From: Pseudomonas urmiensis
GTDB lineage: Bacteria; Pseudomonadota; Gammaproteobacteria; Pseudomonadales; Pseudomonadaceae
Assembly (NCBI RefSeq): GCF_014268815.2
Contig: NZ_JABWRE020000002.1
Coordinates: 138,317-202,316, forward strand
Direction: 5' to 3'
DNA length: 64,000 bases
In this document: positions 53,096 to 62,900 of the stretch, piece after piece
Position numbering within the stretch: position 1 is the stretch's first letter
Layout: the number at the start of each line of letters is the position of its first letter
The notes under the pieces: model-generated
Seen by the model: only the letters and a program-made list of their open reading frames with translations
Told to the model about the DNA's origin: nothing
The model's database searches: none
Made by a program: the position numbers and the translations under genes

Positions 53096-53988
53096 ACCTG
53101 ATAGACCGGCACAGAGGTGCACCAACGGTCCTTGTACTCGCGGTCAGCACGACCGAAAGAGAACCGCAGCGGCTTGTTGCGCGCCCGGGCATCTTCCCAA
53201 GCGGCCTGGGTATTGAGGAAGCTCAGCACGCTACCCGGGCTGAACGCCTTGGTTTCGGGGTCTACCCCACCGTTGACGTATTCGACGCTGATCCATTCTG
53301 GCGCTTCGACGCGGTACACCAGCTGGATCGCAATCGGTGCGCCGTCGAGCAGCAGCACCGAACCGATCAGCAGCTCGCGCAGCCGCTCCAGCACTTCGGC
53401 CATGCGCTCGGCGCCAGTGGCCGGAAAACCCCAGCGACGCTGGAACAGGTCGCAGTACATGGCGGCGATTTCAGTGGCGCTGAAGTCGCTGATCGGCCGC
53501 ACCACGCCGCCCGCCTCTTCCAGCAGACGCAACTCACGGCGCTGGTTGTAGCGAAACTTCTTCGACAAGTCTTCATGGGCGCGGGCCATCGCCAACTGCT
53601 CGGCTTGAGCCTTGAGGCCGATAAAGCGGCCCTGGTTCAGCTCAGACAGATAGCGCCCAGCATGGCGCAACGGCGCGCCGGCATCAGCGGCCGCCGGCAG
53701 GATCAGCTCGGCGTTACCCAGGTCGAACAGGCCTTTCTTGCCTTGACGCTTGAGCACGTCCTTGGACAAGGCCAGATGCCGCCCCCAGGTAGGAATCGCC
53801 GCTTTGAGCTCACCGTTGTGCTGCCAGCCCAGATAACGCACAGGGATCTGCGCCAGGTCCGCCAGTTGTTCGATCACCAAGGGGTGAGTCGCCACGCTGC
53901 CGCCGAAGCGTTGCCAGGCGTCGGCGTAGGCCGATGCGTCGATGGCCTGCCAACCGCGTTCACGCAGCGCGCGGATATGATTGAGCAT
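53092..53988 (-). CDS. Mig-14 family protein (GNAT/FemAB-like fold)
   Basis: The 298-residue protein resembles Mig-14, linked to resistance to antimicrobial peptides in Salmonella and P. aeruginosa. It has an acyl-CoA N-acyltransferase-like fold: LSKKFRYNQRRELRLLEEAGG, YCDLFQRRWGFPATG, then GAPIAIQLVYRVE and FSFGRADREYKDRWC near the end. The biochemical activity is not known. The start at 53988 overlaps the stop of the wapH-like gene by one base (TGATG) and its stop overlaps dnpA. Confidence 0.8.
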   Translation of the reverse strand: MLNHIRALRERGWQAIDASAYADAWQRFGGSVATHPLVIEQLADLAQIPVRYLGWQHNGELKAAIPTWGRHLALSKDVLKRQGKKGLFDLGNAELILPAAADAGAPLRHAGRYLSELNQGRFIGLKAQAEQLAMARAHEDLSKKFRYNQRRELRLLEEAGGVVRPISDFSATEIAAMYCDLFQRRWGFPATGAERMAEVLERLRELLIGSVLLLDGAPIAIQLVYRVEAPEWISVEYVNGGVDPETKAFSPGSVLSFLNTQAAWEDARARNKPLRFSFGRADREYKDRWCTSVPVYQV

Positions 53989-55118
53989 CACGGCTGCACC
54001 GCCAACGCCCGCACCTGCGGCAGTTGCCAGAAGGTGTCGCGTACCGCCTGGTCGCTGAAGCGCTCGTGCAGGCGTTGCAGCATGTGCGCGGCACACGCCT
54101 GGCGCTGCTCGGCATCCAGCCCGGCCATGTGCTTCAGGCCCTGGGCCAACTGCCCGGCATCGCCGAGCGCGAACAACACCCCCACGCCTTCGACCACTTC
54201 ACGCGCGCCGCCGCAGGCGGTGGCCAGCAGCGGCACACCAGCGACCATCGCTTCGAGCAGGACCATGCCGAACGGCTCATGGTCGGAGCTCAGGGCAAAC
54301 ACGTCGAATGCCTGGAAGTAGCGCCGAGCGTCCGGCACCTGCCCCAGAAAATCGACCTGAGCGGCAATGCCAAGCTCGGCGGCCAAGGCCTTGAGCTTAT
54401 CTTCCAGGCGCCCGCTGCCGAGCACCGCCAGGCGTGCGCCAGCGGGCAGCTCCGGTAGCGCCTGGGCGAAGCCTTTGAGCAGGGTCGCTTGGTCCTTGTC
54501 CGGGTGCAGGCGACCGACGTTAGCGACAATCCACGCCTGCGGGTCCAGACCAAGCGCACTGCGCGCGGCGTCCCGAGCAACCAGGCTGGCCCGCAGGCCT
54601 TCGACATCGATGCGGTTGTACAGGGTCTGGATTCGCTCGGCCGGCCAGTTCGGCAGGCAGCGGCGCATGTCATCGCGCACTGCATCGGAAACCCCGAGCA
54701 GGCTCAGGCGCTTACTGAACAGATTGGCGAACAGTCGGCGGCCTTTGCGCTGGTAGTCGCCAAAGGCGTGGTGCACGCCGATCACCGGCAGCTTGGTGCC
54801 GAGCAAGGCGACGTAGATCGGCTTGAAGCGATGGGCGATGCAGAAACTGAAGTTGCGCTCGGCGGCAATTTTGCGCAAAGCAGCAATGGCGCCCAGCTTC
54901 AGGCCGCGAACGGCCTTGGAGCTGAACTCCAAAAATAGCACCTCATCCGACGCACAGCCGGCCGCCACCTGCGGGTCGGCCTTGCCGGTGAGGAACACCG
55001 TGGTCACCTGATAACCGCTGCCCTGGAACAGGCTGGCGTACTGACGGGCACAATCCAGGAAAGGCCCGTCATAGCCATGGCAGAACTGCAGGACGCGCGG
55101 TTCAGAGCGGCTGGTCAT
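53988..55118 (-). CDS. wapH: GT4-family LPS-core glycosyltransferase (WapH-like)
   Basis: The 376-residue GT-B glycosyltransferase has an N-terminal half with VLQFCHGYDGPFLDCARQYA and a C-terminal donor half with VANVGRLHPDKDQATLLKGF, LAVLGSGRLEDKL and the E-x7-E motif in SSDHEPFGMVLLEAMVAGVP. Gene order matches wapH (PA5004) in the P. aeruginosa core locus, a proposed glucosyltransferase; the sugar here is inferred. The start at 55118 lies 17 bp inside the carbamoyltransferase gene. Confidence 0.75.
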   Translation of the reverse strand: MTSRSEPRVLQFCHGYDGPFLDCARQYASLFQGSGYQVTTVFLTGKADPQVAAGCASDEVLFLEFSSKAVRGLKLGAIAALRKIAAERNFSFCIAHRFKPIYVALLGTKLPVIGVHHAFGDYQRKGRRLFANLFSKRLSLLGVSDAVRDDMRRCLPNWPAERIQTLYNRIDVEGLRASLVARDAARSALGLDPQAWIVANVGRLHPDKDQATLLKGFAQALPELPAGARLAVLGSGRLEDKLKALAAELGIAAQVDFLGQVPDARRYFQAFDVFALSSDHEPFGMVLLEAMVAGVPLLATACGGAREVVEGVGVLFALGDAGQLAQGLKHMAGLDAEQRQACAAHMLQRLHERFSDQAVRDTFWQLPQVRALAVQP

Positions 55119-56859
55119 AAGGCGCGGCGCCATCCTTGACGACCAGAATGTCTTCCATGATCAGGTACTGCAGGTCCGAGCCGAAGAACATGTTCAGGGC
55201 ATCGGTCGGCGAGCAGATCATCGGCTCGCCACGACGGTTGAGCGACGTGTTGAGCGACACGCCGTTACCGGTCAGGTCTTCAAGCGCCTTCATCATGTCG
55301 TAGTAGCGCGGGTTGTACTCGCGCTTGAGCACCTGGGCGCGCGAGGTGCCGTCTTCGTGGACCACTTCTGGCACACGGGTTTTCCACTCTTCAGCCACTT
55401 CGAAGGTGAAGGTCATGAACGGCGCCGGGTGATCGACCTTGATCATCTGCGGCGCGACGGTGTCGAGCATCGACGGGCAGAAAGGCCTCCAGCGCTCGCG
55501 GAACTTGATCTGGTGGTTGATGCGGTCGGCCACGCCTTCCACACTCGGACAGCCGATGATCGAACGACCACCCAGCGCCCGCGGACCAAACTCCATACGG
55601 CCCTGGAACCAGGCCACCGGGTTGCCGTCGACCATGATCTTGGCGATTTGCTGCGGCATGTTGTCGAGCTTGCGCCATTTCGGCTGGCTCGGGTGACGGG
55701 CACAGGCCGCGATCACGTCCTCGTTGGAGTACGCAGGGCCGAGGTAGACGTGTTCCATCTTCTCGACCGGCACACCACGGGCATGCGACACGTAGGCAGC
55801 AGCGCCCACGGCAGTACCGGCGTCACCGGAGGCTGGCTGGACGAACAGCTCCTTGACGTCGGAACGGGCGATGATCTTCTGGTTGAGCTTGACGTTCAGC
55901 GCGCAGCCGCCCGCGAAGGCCAGCTTGCCGGTTTCCTTGAGGGTGTCGCCCAGATAATGATCGATCATCTGCAGGGCGAGCTTCTCGAACAGCGCCTGCA
56001 TGCTGGCCGCGTAGTGGATGTACGGCTCGTCGGCGATATCGCCTTCGCGCTTGGGCCCCAGCCACTCGATCAGTTTCGGCGAGAAGTAAAAGCCCTTGCC
56101 CTTCTCTTTATAGCGGCGCAGGCCGATGACGTTGGCGTACTCGGTGTTGATCACCAGTTCGCCGTTCTCGAAGCTGGCCAGGCGCGAGAAGTCGTACTTG
56201 CTGGCATCGCCGTACGGCGCCATGCCCATGACTTTGAACTCGCCATCGAGCATTTCGAAACCGAGGAACTCGGTGATCGCGCCGTACAGGCCGCCCAGCG
56301 AGTCTGGATCGAAGAACTCCTTGATCTTGTGGATCTTGCCGTTTTCGCCATAGCCAAAGAAGGTGGTGGCGTACTCACCCTTGCCGTCGATGCCGAGGAT
56401 CGCGGTTTTTTCCTTGAAGCCCGAGCAGTGGTAAGCACTGGAGGCGTGAGCCAGGTGGTGCTCGACCGGCTCGATCTTGATCTTCTTCGGATCGAAGCCC
56501 AGTTGCTCCAGGCACCAGACGATCTTCTTGCGGTAGCGCTTGTAGCGACGGTTGCCCATCAGGATCGCGTCGAGGGCGCGGTCCGGGGCGTACCAGTAGC
56601 GCTTGGCGTAGTGCCAGCGAGCCTTGCCGAACAGGCTGATCGGGGCGAAGGGAATGGCTACCACATCGACGTCCGACGGCTTGATGCCGGCCTGCTCCAG
56701 GCAGAACTTCGCCGATTCGTAGGGCATGCGGTTCTTCGCATGTTTGTCACGCACGAAGCGCTCTTCTTCGGCGGCGGCAATCAGCTTGCCGTCGATGTAC
56801 AGGGCCGCGGAAGGGTCATGGCTAAGGGCGCCGGACAGGCCAAGAATCGTCAATGCCAA
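55102..56859 (-). CDS. LPS-core carbamoyltransferase (NodU/CmcH family)
   Basis: Predicted to carbamoylate a core heptose using carbamoyl phosphate, as known for P. aeruginosa LPS, where the gene at this position is wapO. The 585-residue protein has an N-terminal Kae1-like ATPase-fold domain (LTILGLSGALSHDPSAALYI, VEHHLAHASSAYHCSGF, FAGGCALNVKLNQKII) and a C-terminal carbamoyltransferase domain (VAWFQGRMEFGPRALGGRS, SLNTSLNRRGEPM). The start is TTG at 56859 with AGAGG eight bases upstream. It is the first gene of the six-gene operon. Confidence 0.88.
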   Translation of the reverse strand: MALTILGLSGALSHDPSAALYIDGKLIAAAEEERFVRDKHAKNRMPYESAKFCLEQAGIKPSDVDVVAIPFAPISLFGKARWHYAKRYWYAPDRALDAILMGNRRYKRYRKKIVWCLEQLGFDPKKIKIEPVEHHLAHASSAYHCSGFKEKTAILGIDGKGEYATTFFGYGENGKIHKIKEFFDPDSLGGLYGAITEFLGFEMLDGEFKVMGMAPYGDASKYDFSRLASFENGELVINTEYANVIGLRRYKEKGKGFYFSPKLIEWLGPKREGDIADEPYIHYAASMQALFEKLALQMIDHYLGDTLKETGKLAFAGGCALNVKLNQKIIARSDVKELFVQPASGDAGTAVGAAAYVSHARGVPVEKMEHVYLGPAYSNEDVIAACARHPSQPKWRKLDNMPQQIAKIMVDGNPVAWFQGRMEFGPRALGGRSIIGCPSVEGVADRINHQIKFRERWRPFCPSMLDTVAPQMIKVDHPAPFMTFTFEVAEEWKTRVPEVVHEDGTSRAQVLKREYNPRYYDMMKALEDLTGNGVSLNTSLNRRGEPMICSPTDALNMFFGSDLQYLIMEDILVVKDGAAPYDQPL

Positions 56860-56960
56860 GGGTCTAGCCTCTTCATTCGGTAGAGATGCGCCATCGGCCT
56901 CGTGGGCGGAGGACGGCTAAAGGGCGGGATTATAACGCAAAGATGGCCCGGCGCGATGGC

Positions 56961-57029
56961 GTGGGAGCGGGCTTGCCCCGCGATGGTGGTGGATCTGCTG
57001 ACACCATCGCGGGGCAAGCCCGCTCCCAC
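56961..57029. repeat. REP inverted pair upstream of the core operon and after rlmJ
   Basis: GTGGGAGCGGGCTTGCCCCG (then CGATGGTG) at 56961-56988 and its exact complement at 57002-57029, with a 13-base spacer, form a stem of about 28 bp. It lies between the rlmJ stop and the start of the carbamoyltransferase gene, both on the minus strand, so it can also act as a 3' stabiliser or terminator of rlmJ. Confidence 0.92.
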
Positions 57030-57046
57030 GGGATATGCAGAGCGCT

Positions 57047-57883
57047 TTACTCGGCGATCAGCCAGTCCATGCGGAAGCTGCCAGCAGTCTGCGCCAGCTC
57101 CTTGGCCAGCCACGGCAGCAGCTCGTTGAGCTCTTCTTCCAGGCCCCACGGCGGGTTGGCGATGGCCAGGCCCGAGCCGTTCAAGCCCTGCGGGCTGTCC
57201 TGGTGATGGACATAGAGCTCGACGCGCAGCAGTTTCGGCGCGCCGGTGCTGGTCAGGTCCTGATAGAAGCGGGTCAGCGAACGCTGATCCTTGATCGGGT
57301 ACCAGATGGCCGCGACCGTCTGGCGCATGCGGCCAATCGCCTCTTTCATGGCCACGGTGCAGCGCTTGAGCTCATCAGCCTGCTCGAACGGCGGGTCGAT
57401 CAGCATGATCGCGCGCTTTTCCTGGACCGGCAGCAGCGCCCGCGGCACATGCCAGCCTTCGCCCAGGTGAACCGTGACCCGTGGGTCTTTCTTCATGTTC
57501 TCTTTGAGCAGCGGACCGTCTTCGGGGTGCTTCTCATTGAGCAACGCGCGATCCTGCTGACGCATCAGCCGGCGAGCCAGTTCTGGCGAGCCTGGGTAGT
57601 AGCGCAGCTCGCCATCCTGGTTCAGACGCTTGATGACACGCAGGTAGTCGGCCGTGCTCGCCGGCAGATCATCGCGGTTCCACAAGCGCGCGACACCTTC
57701 CAGGTATTCACCGGTGCGCGTCGCCTGATCGCCCTGCAAGTCGTACAGGCCGAGACCGGCGTGGGTATCGATGTAGGCGAACGGCTGCTCCTTGCGCGAC
57801 ATCAGGGCGATGAGGCGGGTCAGCACGATGTGTTTGAGGACGTCGGCGTGGTTGCCGGCGTGGAAGGCGTGACGATAGTTCAT
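57047..57883 (-). CDS. rlmJ: 23S rRNA (adenine(2030)-N(6))-methyltransferase RlmJ
   Basis: Methylates A2030 of 23S rRNA with S-adenosylmethionine. The 278-residue protein has the RlmJ start MNYRHAFHAGNHADVLKH, the SAM-binding region AYIDTHAGLGLYDL, and the catalytic N6-adenine motif DPPFE in IMLIDPPFEQ. The start is the ATG at 57883. It stands alone between the core operon and putP, flanked by REP elements. Confidence 0.95.
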   Translation of the reverse strand: MNYRHAFHAGNHADVLKHIVLTRLIALMSRKEQPFAYIDTHAGLGLYDLQGDQATRTGEYLEGVARLWNRDDLPASTADYLRVIKRLNQDGELRYYPGSPELARRLMRQQDRALLNEKHPEDGPLLKENMKKDPRVTVHLGEGWHVPRALLPVQEKRAIMLIDPPFEQADELKRCTVAMKEAIGRMRQTVAAIWYPIKDQRSLTRFYQDLTSTGAPKLLRVELYVHHQDSPQGLNGSGLAIANPPWGLEEELNELLPWLAKELAQTAGSFRMDWLIAE

Positions 57884-57980
57884 GGCAACTCCTGCAAGGC
57901 CGGCAAGTTTACCTTGTCGCGCCTGAGGAGTCAGGCCTGACGGTGATCAGCGGCTGCCCGCTGCCGCCATGAAGCAACTA

Positions 57981-58011
57981 CCAGGGAGCGGGCCTGCCCC
58001 GCGATGAGGCC
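57981..58011. repeat. REP element (single copy)
   Basis: CCAGGGAGCGGGCCTGCCCC followed by GCGATGAGGCC, a variant of the common REP, in the 197-bp gap between putP and rlmJ (both minus strand). No inverted partner is close by. Confidence 0.75.
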
Positions 58012-58022
58012 AAACCCAAGCC

Positions 58023-58054
58023 AATAAAAAACCCGCACCTGGAACAGGTGCGGG
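58023..58054 (-). terminator. Rho-independent terminator after putP
   Basis: A perfect ten-base stem, CCCGCACCTG and CAGGTGCGGG, with a three-base loop is followed in the minus direction by TTTTTTATT. It lies 27 bases after the putP stop. Confidence 0.92.
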
Positions 58055-58080
58055 CCTTTCAGACAGCGATCAAACCCGCA

Positions 58081-59556
58081 TCACTTACCGATATGGTAAG
58101 CCTGGTCGGCCTTCTCGAAGCGCGAAACCATGCTGCTCGATGGGCTACCCAGCTTGCTCACCACGAAGATTGCGATGGTGGCGAACAGGAAGCCTGGGAT
58201 GATCTCGTACAGACCGGTATCCAGCTGTTTCCAGAAGATCACGGTCAGCGCACCGATGACGATACCGGCCAGGGCGCCGTTGCGGGTCATGCCTTTCCAC
58301 ATTACCGAGATCAGCACCACCGGACCAAACGCAGCACCGAAGCCCGCCCAGGCATAAGCCACCAGGCCAAGTACGCGGTTATCCGGGTTGGCAGCCAGGG
58401 CAATGGCGATCAGCGCCACAGCCAGCACCATCAGGCGACCGACCCAGACCAGCTCGACCTGCGAAGCGTTCTTGCGCAGGAAGGTCTTGTAGAAGTCTTC
58501 GGTCAGGGCGCTGGAGCACACCAGCAGCTGGCAGCTCAAGGTACTCATCACCGCCGCCAGGATGGCCGACAGCAGCACACCGGCAACCCACGGGTTGAAC
58601 AGAATCTTCGCCAGCTCGATGAATACCCGCTCGTGGTTCTCGGTGACCGGACCGGCCAGCTCAGGGTTGGCCGAGAAGTACGCGATACCGAAGAAGCCCA
58701 CGGCGCAGGTACCGGCCAGGCACAGGATCATCCAGGTCATGGAGATGCGGCGGGCGTTGGCGATCGACTTGACCGAATCAGCCGCCATGAAGCGCGCCAG
58801 GATGTGCGGCTGGCCGAAGTAGCCCAGGCCCCAGCCCATCAGCGAGATGATGCCGATGAAGGTCGCGCCCTTGAACATGTCGAAGTTCGCCGGGTTCTGC
58901 GCCTCGATGGCGAGGAAAGTGGTGTCGACGCCGCCGGTGGAGATCAGCACGATGATCGGCGTAAGGATCAGCGCGAAGATCATCAGCGAGGCCTGCACGG
59001 TGTCGGTCCAGCTCACCGCCAGGAAGCCACCGACGAAGGTGTAGGCGATGGTTGCCGCAGCACCGGCCCACAGGGCGGTTTCGTACGACATGCCGAAGGT
59101 GCTTTCGAACAGGCGTGCGCCGGCCACGATGCCGGAGGCGCAATAGATGGTGAAGAACACCAGGATGACGATCGCCGAGATGATCCGCAGCAGCCCGCTG
59201 TTGTCTTCGAAGCGGCTGGCGAAGTAGTCCGGCAGGGTCAGCGCGTCACCGTTGTGCTCGGTCTGCACACGCAGACGGCCAGCGACGAACAGCCAGTTCA
59301 GGTAGGCACCGACGGTCAGGCCGATGGCGATCCAGGCCTCGGAAAGGCCCGACATGTAGATGGCGCCCGGCAGGCCCATCAGCAGCCAGCCGCTCATGTC
59401 CGAAGCGCCAGCTGAGAGCGCGGTCACCACGCTGCCAAGACTACGTCCACCGAGGATGTAGTCGGAGAGGTTGTTGGTGGAGCGATAGGCCGCGAAGCCG
59501 ATCAGCACCATTGCCGCGATGTAGATCACGAAAGTGATCGTGATTGGATTGCCCAT
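58081..59556 (-). CDS. putP: Sodium/proline symporter PutP
   Basis: Inner-membrane sodium:solute symporter that takes up proline for use as carbon and nitrogen source. The 491-residue protein has about 13 membrane segments, with the PutP signatures DYILGGRSLGSVVTALSAGA (N-terminal) and FFTIYCASGIVAGARLF. The ATG at 59556 (MGNPITITFVIY) fits the family. It is divergent from putA across a 356-bp control region with several PutA-type operators, so it should be induced by proline together with putA. Confidence 0.96.
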   Translation of the reverse strand: MGNPITITFVIYIAAMVLIGFAAYRSTNNLSDYILGGRSLGSVVTALSAGASDMSGWLLMGLPGAIYMSGLSEAWIAIGLTVGAYLNWLFVAGRLRVQTEHNGDALTLPDYFASRFEDNSGLLRIISAIVILVFFTIYCASGIVAGARLFESTFGMSYETALWAGAAATIAYTFVGGFLAVSWTDTVQASLMIFALILTPIIVLISTGGVDTTFLAIEAQNPANFDMFKGATFIGIISLMGWGLGYFGQPHILARFMAADSVKSIANARRISMTWMILCLAGTCAVGFFGIAYFSANPELAGPVTENHERVFIELAKILFNPWVAGVLLSAILAAVMSTLSCQLLVCSSALTEDFYKTFLRKNASQVELVWVGRLMVLAVALIAIALAANPDNRVLGLVAYAWAGFGAAFGPVVLISVMWKGMTRNGALAGIVIGALTVIFWKQLDTGLYEIIPGFLFATIAIFVVSKLGSPSSSMVSRFEKADQAYHIGK

Positions 59557-59912
59557 GGTTGTGCCCTGGCGTTTGTTTTTATCTCTTGCGACCACCCTAT
59601 AAGGCGGTTGCACCCAGGCGGCGCATCCTATGCAACAACATGAAGCGGGTGCAACCATTTTTCATTTGCAAGTTGCACCCAGCAATGCAATTTCGCCTAA
59701 AGGGTGTTTTTTGCTCCTTTTTGGAGCAAACACAGCGCTTTTCAGAAGAAAACGCACCACGAATGACCATTCTTGCTGTGTAGGAATTGTCGTCGGACGA
59801 GTTGCACCTGATCCTACAAAAAATCGGGTTGCACCCGGTTGCACCCAGATTGTCCTACAGCTAATCTTGGCGCCAGCTTAGGCCACGCCCGTGGCAATAA
59901 TGAGGATAAGAA
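59557..59912. promoter_or_regulatory. putP-putA control region with seven PutA operator motifs
   Basis: This 356-bp gap contains no credible gene. It holds seven copies of GTTGCA, the hexamer bound by the PutA ribbon-helix-helix domain: plus strand at 59607-59612, 59672-59677, 59801-59806, 59828-59833 and 59838-59843, and minus strand at 59631-59636 and 59650-59655. Most extend to GTTGCACC. The last two are ten bases, one helical turn, apart. A hairpin with arms TTTGCTCC (59710-59717) and GGAGCAAA (59723-59730) splits the set into a putP-side and a putA-side group. Confidence 0.85.
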
Positions 59913-62900
59913 ATGGCGACGACCACCCTGGGGGTCAAACTCGACGACCCTACCCGTGAGCGACTTAAAGCAGCTGCGCAGTCCATCGACCGCACGCCGC
60001 ATTGGTTGATCAAACAAGCGATCTTCAATTACCTGGAGAAGCTCGAGGGTGGTGCCACCCTGACCGAACTCAACGGTCATGCCAGCAACCTTTCCGACGA
60101 CGCCGGCGAAGTTCAGCCCGAGCACAGCCACCAGTGCTTCCTCGAGTTCGCCGAAAGCATTCTGCCGCAGTCGGTACTGCGCTCGGCGATCACCGCCGCC
60201 TACCGCCGCCCTGAGCAAGAAATGGTGCCAATGCTGCTGGAGCAGGCGCGCCTGTCCAGCGCTCAAGCCGAAGCCACCAACAAACTGGCCTCCGGCATCG
60301 CCGAAAAACTGCGTAACCAGAAGAGCGCCAGCGGCCGTGCCGGTATCGTCCAGGGCCTACTGCAAGAGTTCTCGCTGTCGTCCCAGGAAGGCGTGGCACT
60401 GATGTGCCTGGCCGAAGCCCTGCTGCGCATCCCCGACAAGGGTACCCGTGATGCGCTGATCCGCGACAAGATCAGCACCGGCAACTGGCAACCGCACCTG
60501 GGCAACAGCCCGTCGCTGTTCGTCAACGCCGCCACCTGGGGCCTGCTGCTGACCGGCAAGCTGGTCTCCACCCACAACGAATCCGGCCTGACCTCCTCGC
60601 TCACCCGCATCATCGGCAAGAGCGGCGAGCCGATGATCCGCAAGGGCGTCGACATGGCCATGCGCCTGATGGGCGAGCAGTTCGTCACCGGCGAGACCAT
60701 CGCCGAAGCCCTGGCCAACGCCAGCCGCTTCGAATCGAAAGGCTTCCGTTATTCCTACGACATGCTCGGCGAAGCCGCACTGACCGAGCACGACGCGCAG
60801 AAATACCTGGCCTCCTACGAGCAAGCGATCCACTCGATCGGCAAAGCCTCGCACGGTCGCGGCATCTATGAAGGCCCGGGCATCTCGATCAAGCTCTCGG
60901 CCCTGCACCCGCGCTACAGCCGCGCCCAGTACGAGCGCGTGATGGACGAGCTGTACCCGCGCCTGCTGTCGCTGACCTTGCTGGCCAAGCAATACGACAT
61001 CGGCCTGAACATCGACGCCGAAGAGGCCGATCGCCTGGAGCTGTCGCTGGACCTGCTCGAGCGCCTGTGCTTCGAGCCTTCGCTGGCGGGCTGGAACGGC
61101 ATCGGCTTCGTCATCCAGGCTTACCAGAAGCGCTGCCCGTATGTCATCGACTCGGTCATCGACCTGGCCAAGCGCAGTCGTCACCGCCTGATGATCCGCC
61201 TGGTCAAGGGTGCCTACTGGGACAGCGAGATCAAGCGCGCCCAAGTCGAAGGCCTGGAAGGCTACCCCGTTTACACCCGCAAGGTGTACACCGACGTCTC
61301 CTATATCGCCTGCGCCCGCAAGCTGCTGTCGGTACCCGAAGCGATCTACCCGCAGTTCGCCACCCACAACGCCCACACCCTGTCGGCCATCTACCATATC
61401 GCCGGGCAGAACTACTACCCGGGCCAGTACGAGTTCCAGTGCCTGCACGGCATGGGCGAGCCGCTGTATGAGCAAGTGGTAGGCAAAGTCTCCGAAGGCA
61501 AGCTCAACCGTCCGTGCCGCGTCTACGCCCCGGTCGGCACCCACGAGACGCTGCTGGCCTACCTGGTCCGCCGCCTGCTGGAAAACGGCGCCAACACGTC
61601 GTTCGTCAACCGCATCGCCGATCACTCGATCTCGATTCAAGAGCTGGTCGCCGACCCGGTCGCCAGCATCGAGCAGATGGCCACTCAGGAAGGTAGCATC
61701 GGCCTGCCACACCCACGCATTCCGCTGCCGCGTGACCTGTATGGCAGCGAGCGGGCCAACTCGGCCGGCATCGACCTGGCCAACGAGCATCGCCTGGCAT
61801 CGCTGTCCTGCGCCCTGCTGGCGACCGCTCACAACGACTGGAAAGCGGCCCCTCTGCTGGGTTGCGCCAGCAGCCAGGAAGCGGCGGCACCGGTACTCAA
61901 CCCGTCCGATCACCGTGACGTGGTTGGCCACGTGCAGGAAGCGACCGTCGCTGATGTCGACAATGCCATCCAGTGCGCACTGAATGCCGCACCGATCTGG
62001 CAGGCCACGCCGCCAGCCGAGCGCGCCGCGATCCTTGAGCGCAGCGCCGACCTGATGGAAGCCGAGATCCAGCCGCTGATGGGCCTGCTGGTCCGCGAAG
62101 CGGGCAAGACCTACGCCAACGCCATCGCCGAAGTGCGCGAAGCCGTCGACTTCCTGCGCTACTACGCGGTGCAGGCACGCAACGATTTCAGCAACGACGC
62201 CCACCGCCCACTGGGCCCCGTGGTGTGCATCAGCCCGTGGAACTTCCCCCTGGCCATCTTCAGTGGCCAAGTCGCCGCAGCCCTGGCCGCAGGCAACCCG
62301 GTGCTGGCCAAGCCTGCCGAGCAAACACCACTGGTCGCCGCCCAGGCCGTGCGCCTGCTGCTCGAAGCCGGTATCCCGGAAGGCGTCCTGCAACTGCTGC
62401 CAGGCCGCGGCGAAACCGTCGGTGCCCGCCTGGTCGGTGATGAGCGGGTCAAAGGCGTGATGTTCACCGGCTCCACCGAAGTGGCCCGCCTGCTGCAACG
62501 CAACATCGCCGGTCGCCTGGATGCCCAAGGTCGGCCGATCCCGCTGATCGCCGAAACCGGTGGCCAGAACGCGATGATCGTCGACTCCTCGGCGCTGACC
62601 GAACAGGTGGTGATCGACGTGGTTTCCTCGGCCTTCGACAGCGCCGGCCAGCGTTGCTCGGCGCTGCGCGTACTGTGCCTGCAGGAAGACTCCGCCGACC
62701 GCGTGATCGAAATGCTCAAGGGCGCCATGGCGCAGAGCCGCCAAGGCAACCCAGAGCGCCTGTCCGTGGACATCGGCCCGGTGATCGATGCTGAAGCCAA
62801 GGCAGGTATCGAGAAGCACATCCAAGGCATGCGCGAAAAAGGCCGCACCGTTTACCAGGTGGCCATCGCCGATGCCGCCGAGTGCAAGCGCGGCACCTTC

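Noticed and set aside
59544..59881. Open frames of 60-83 codons in the putP-putA gap
   Set aside because: They overlap the operator cluster, lack ribosome sites and have composition unlike the neighbouring genes. The region is better explained as control DNA.
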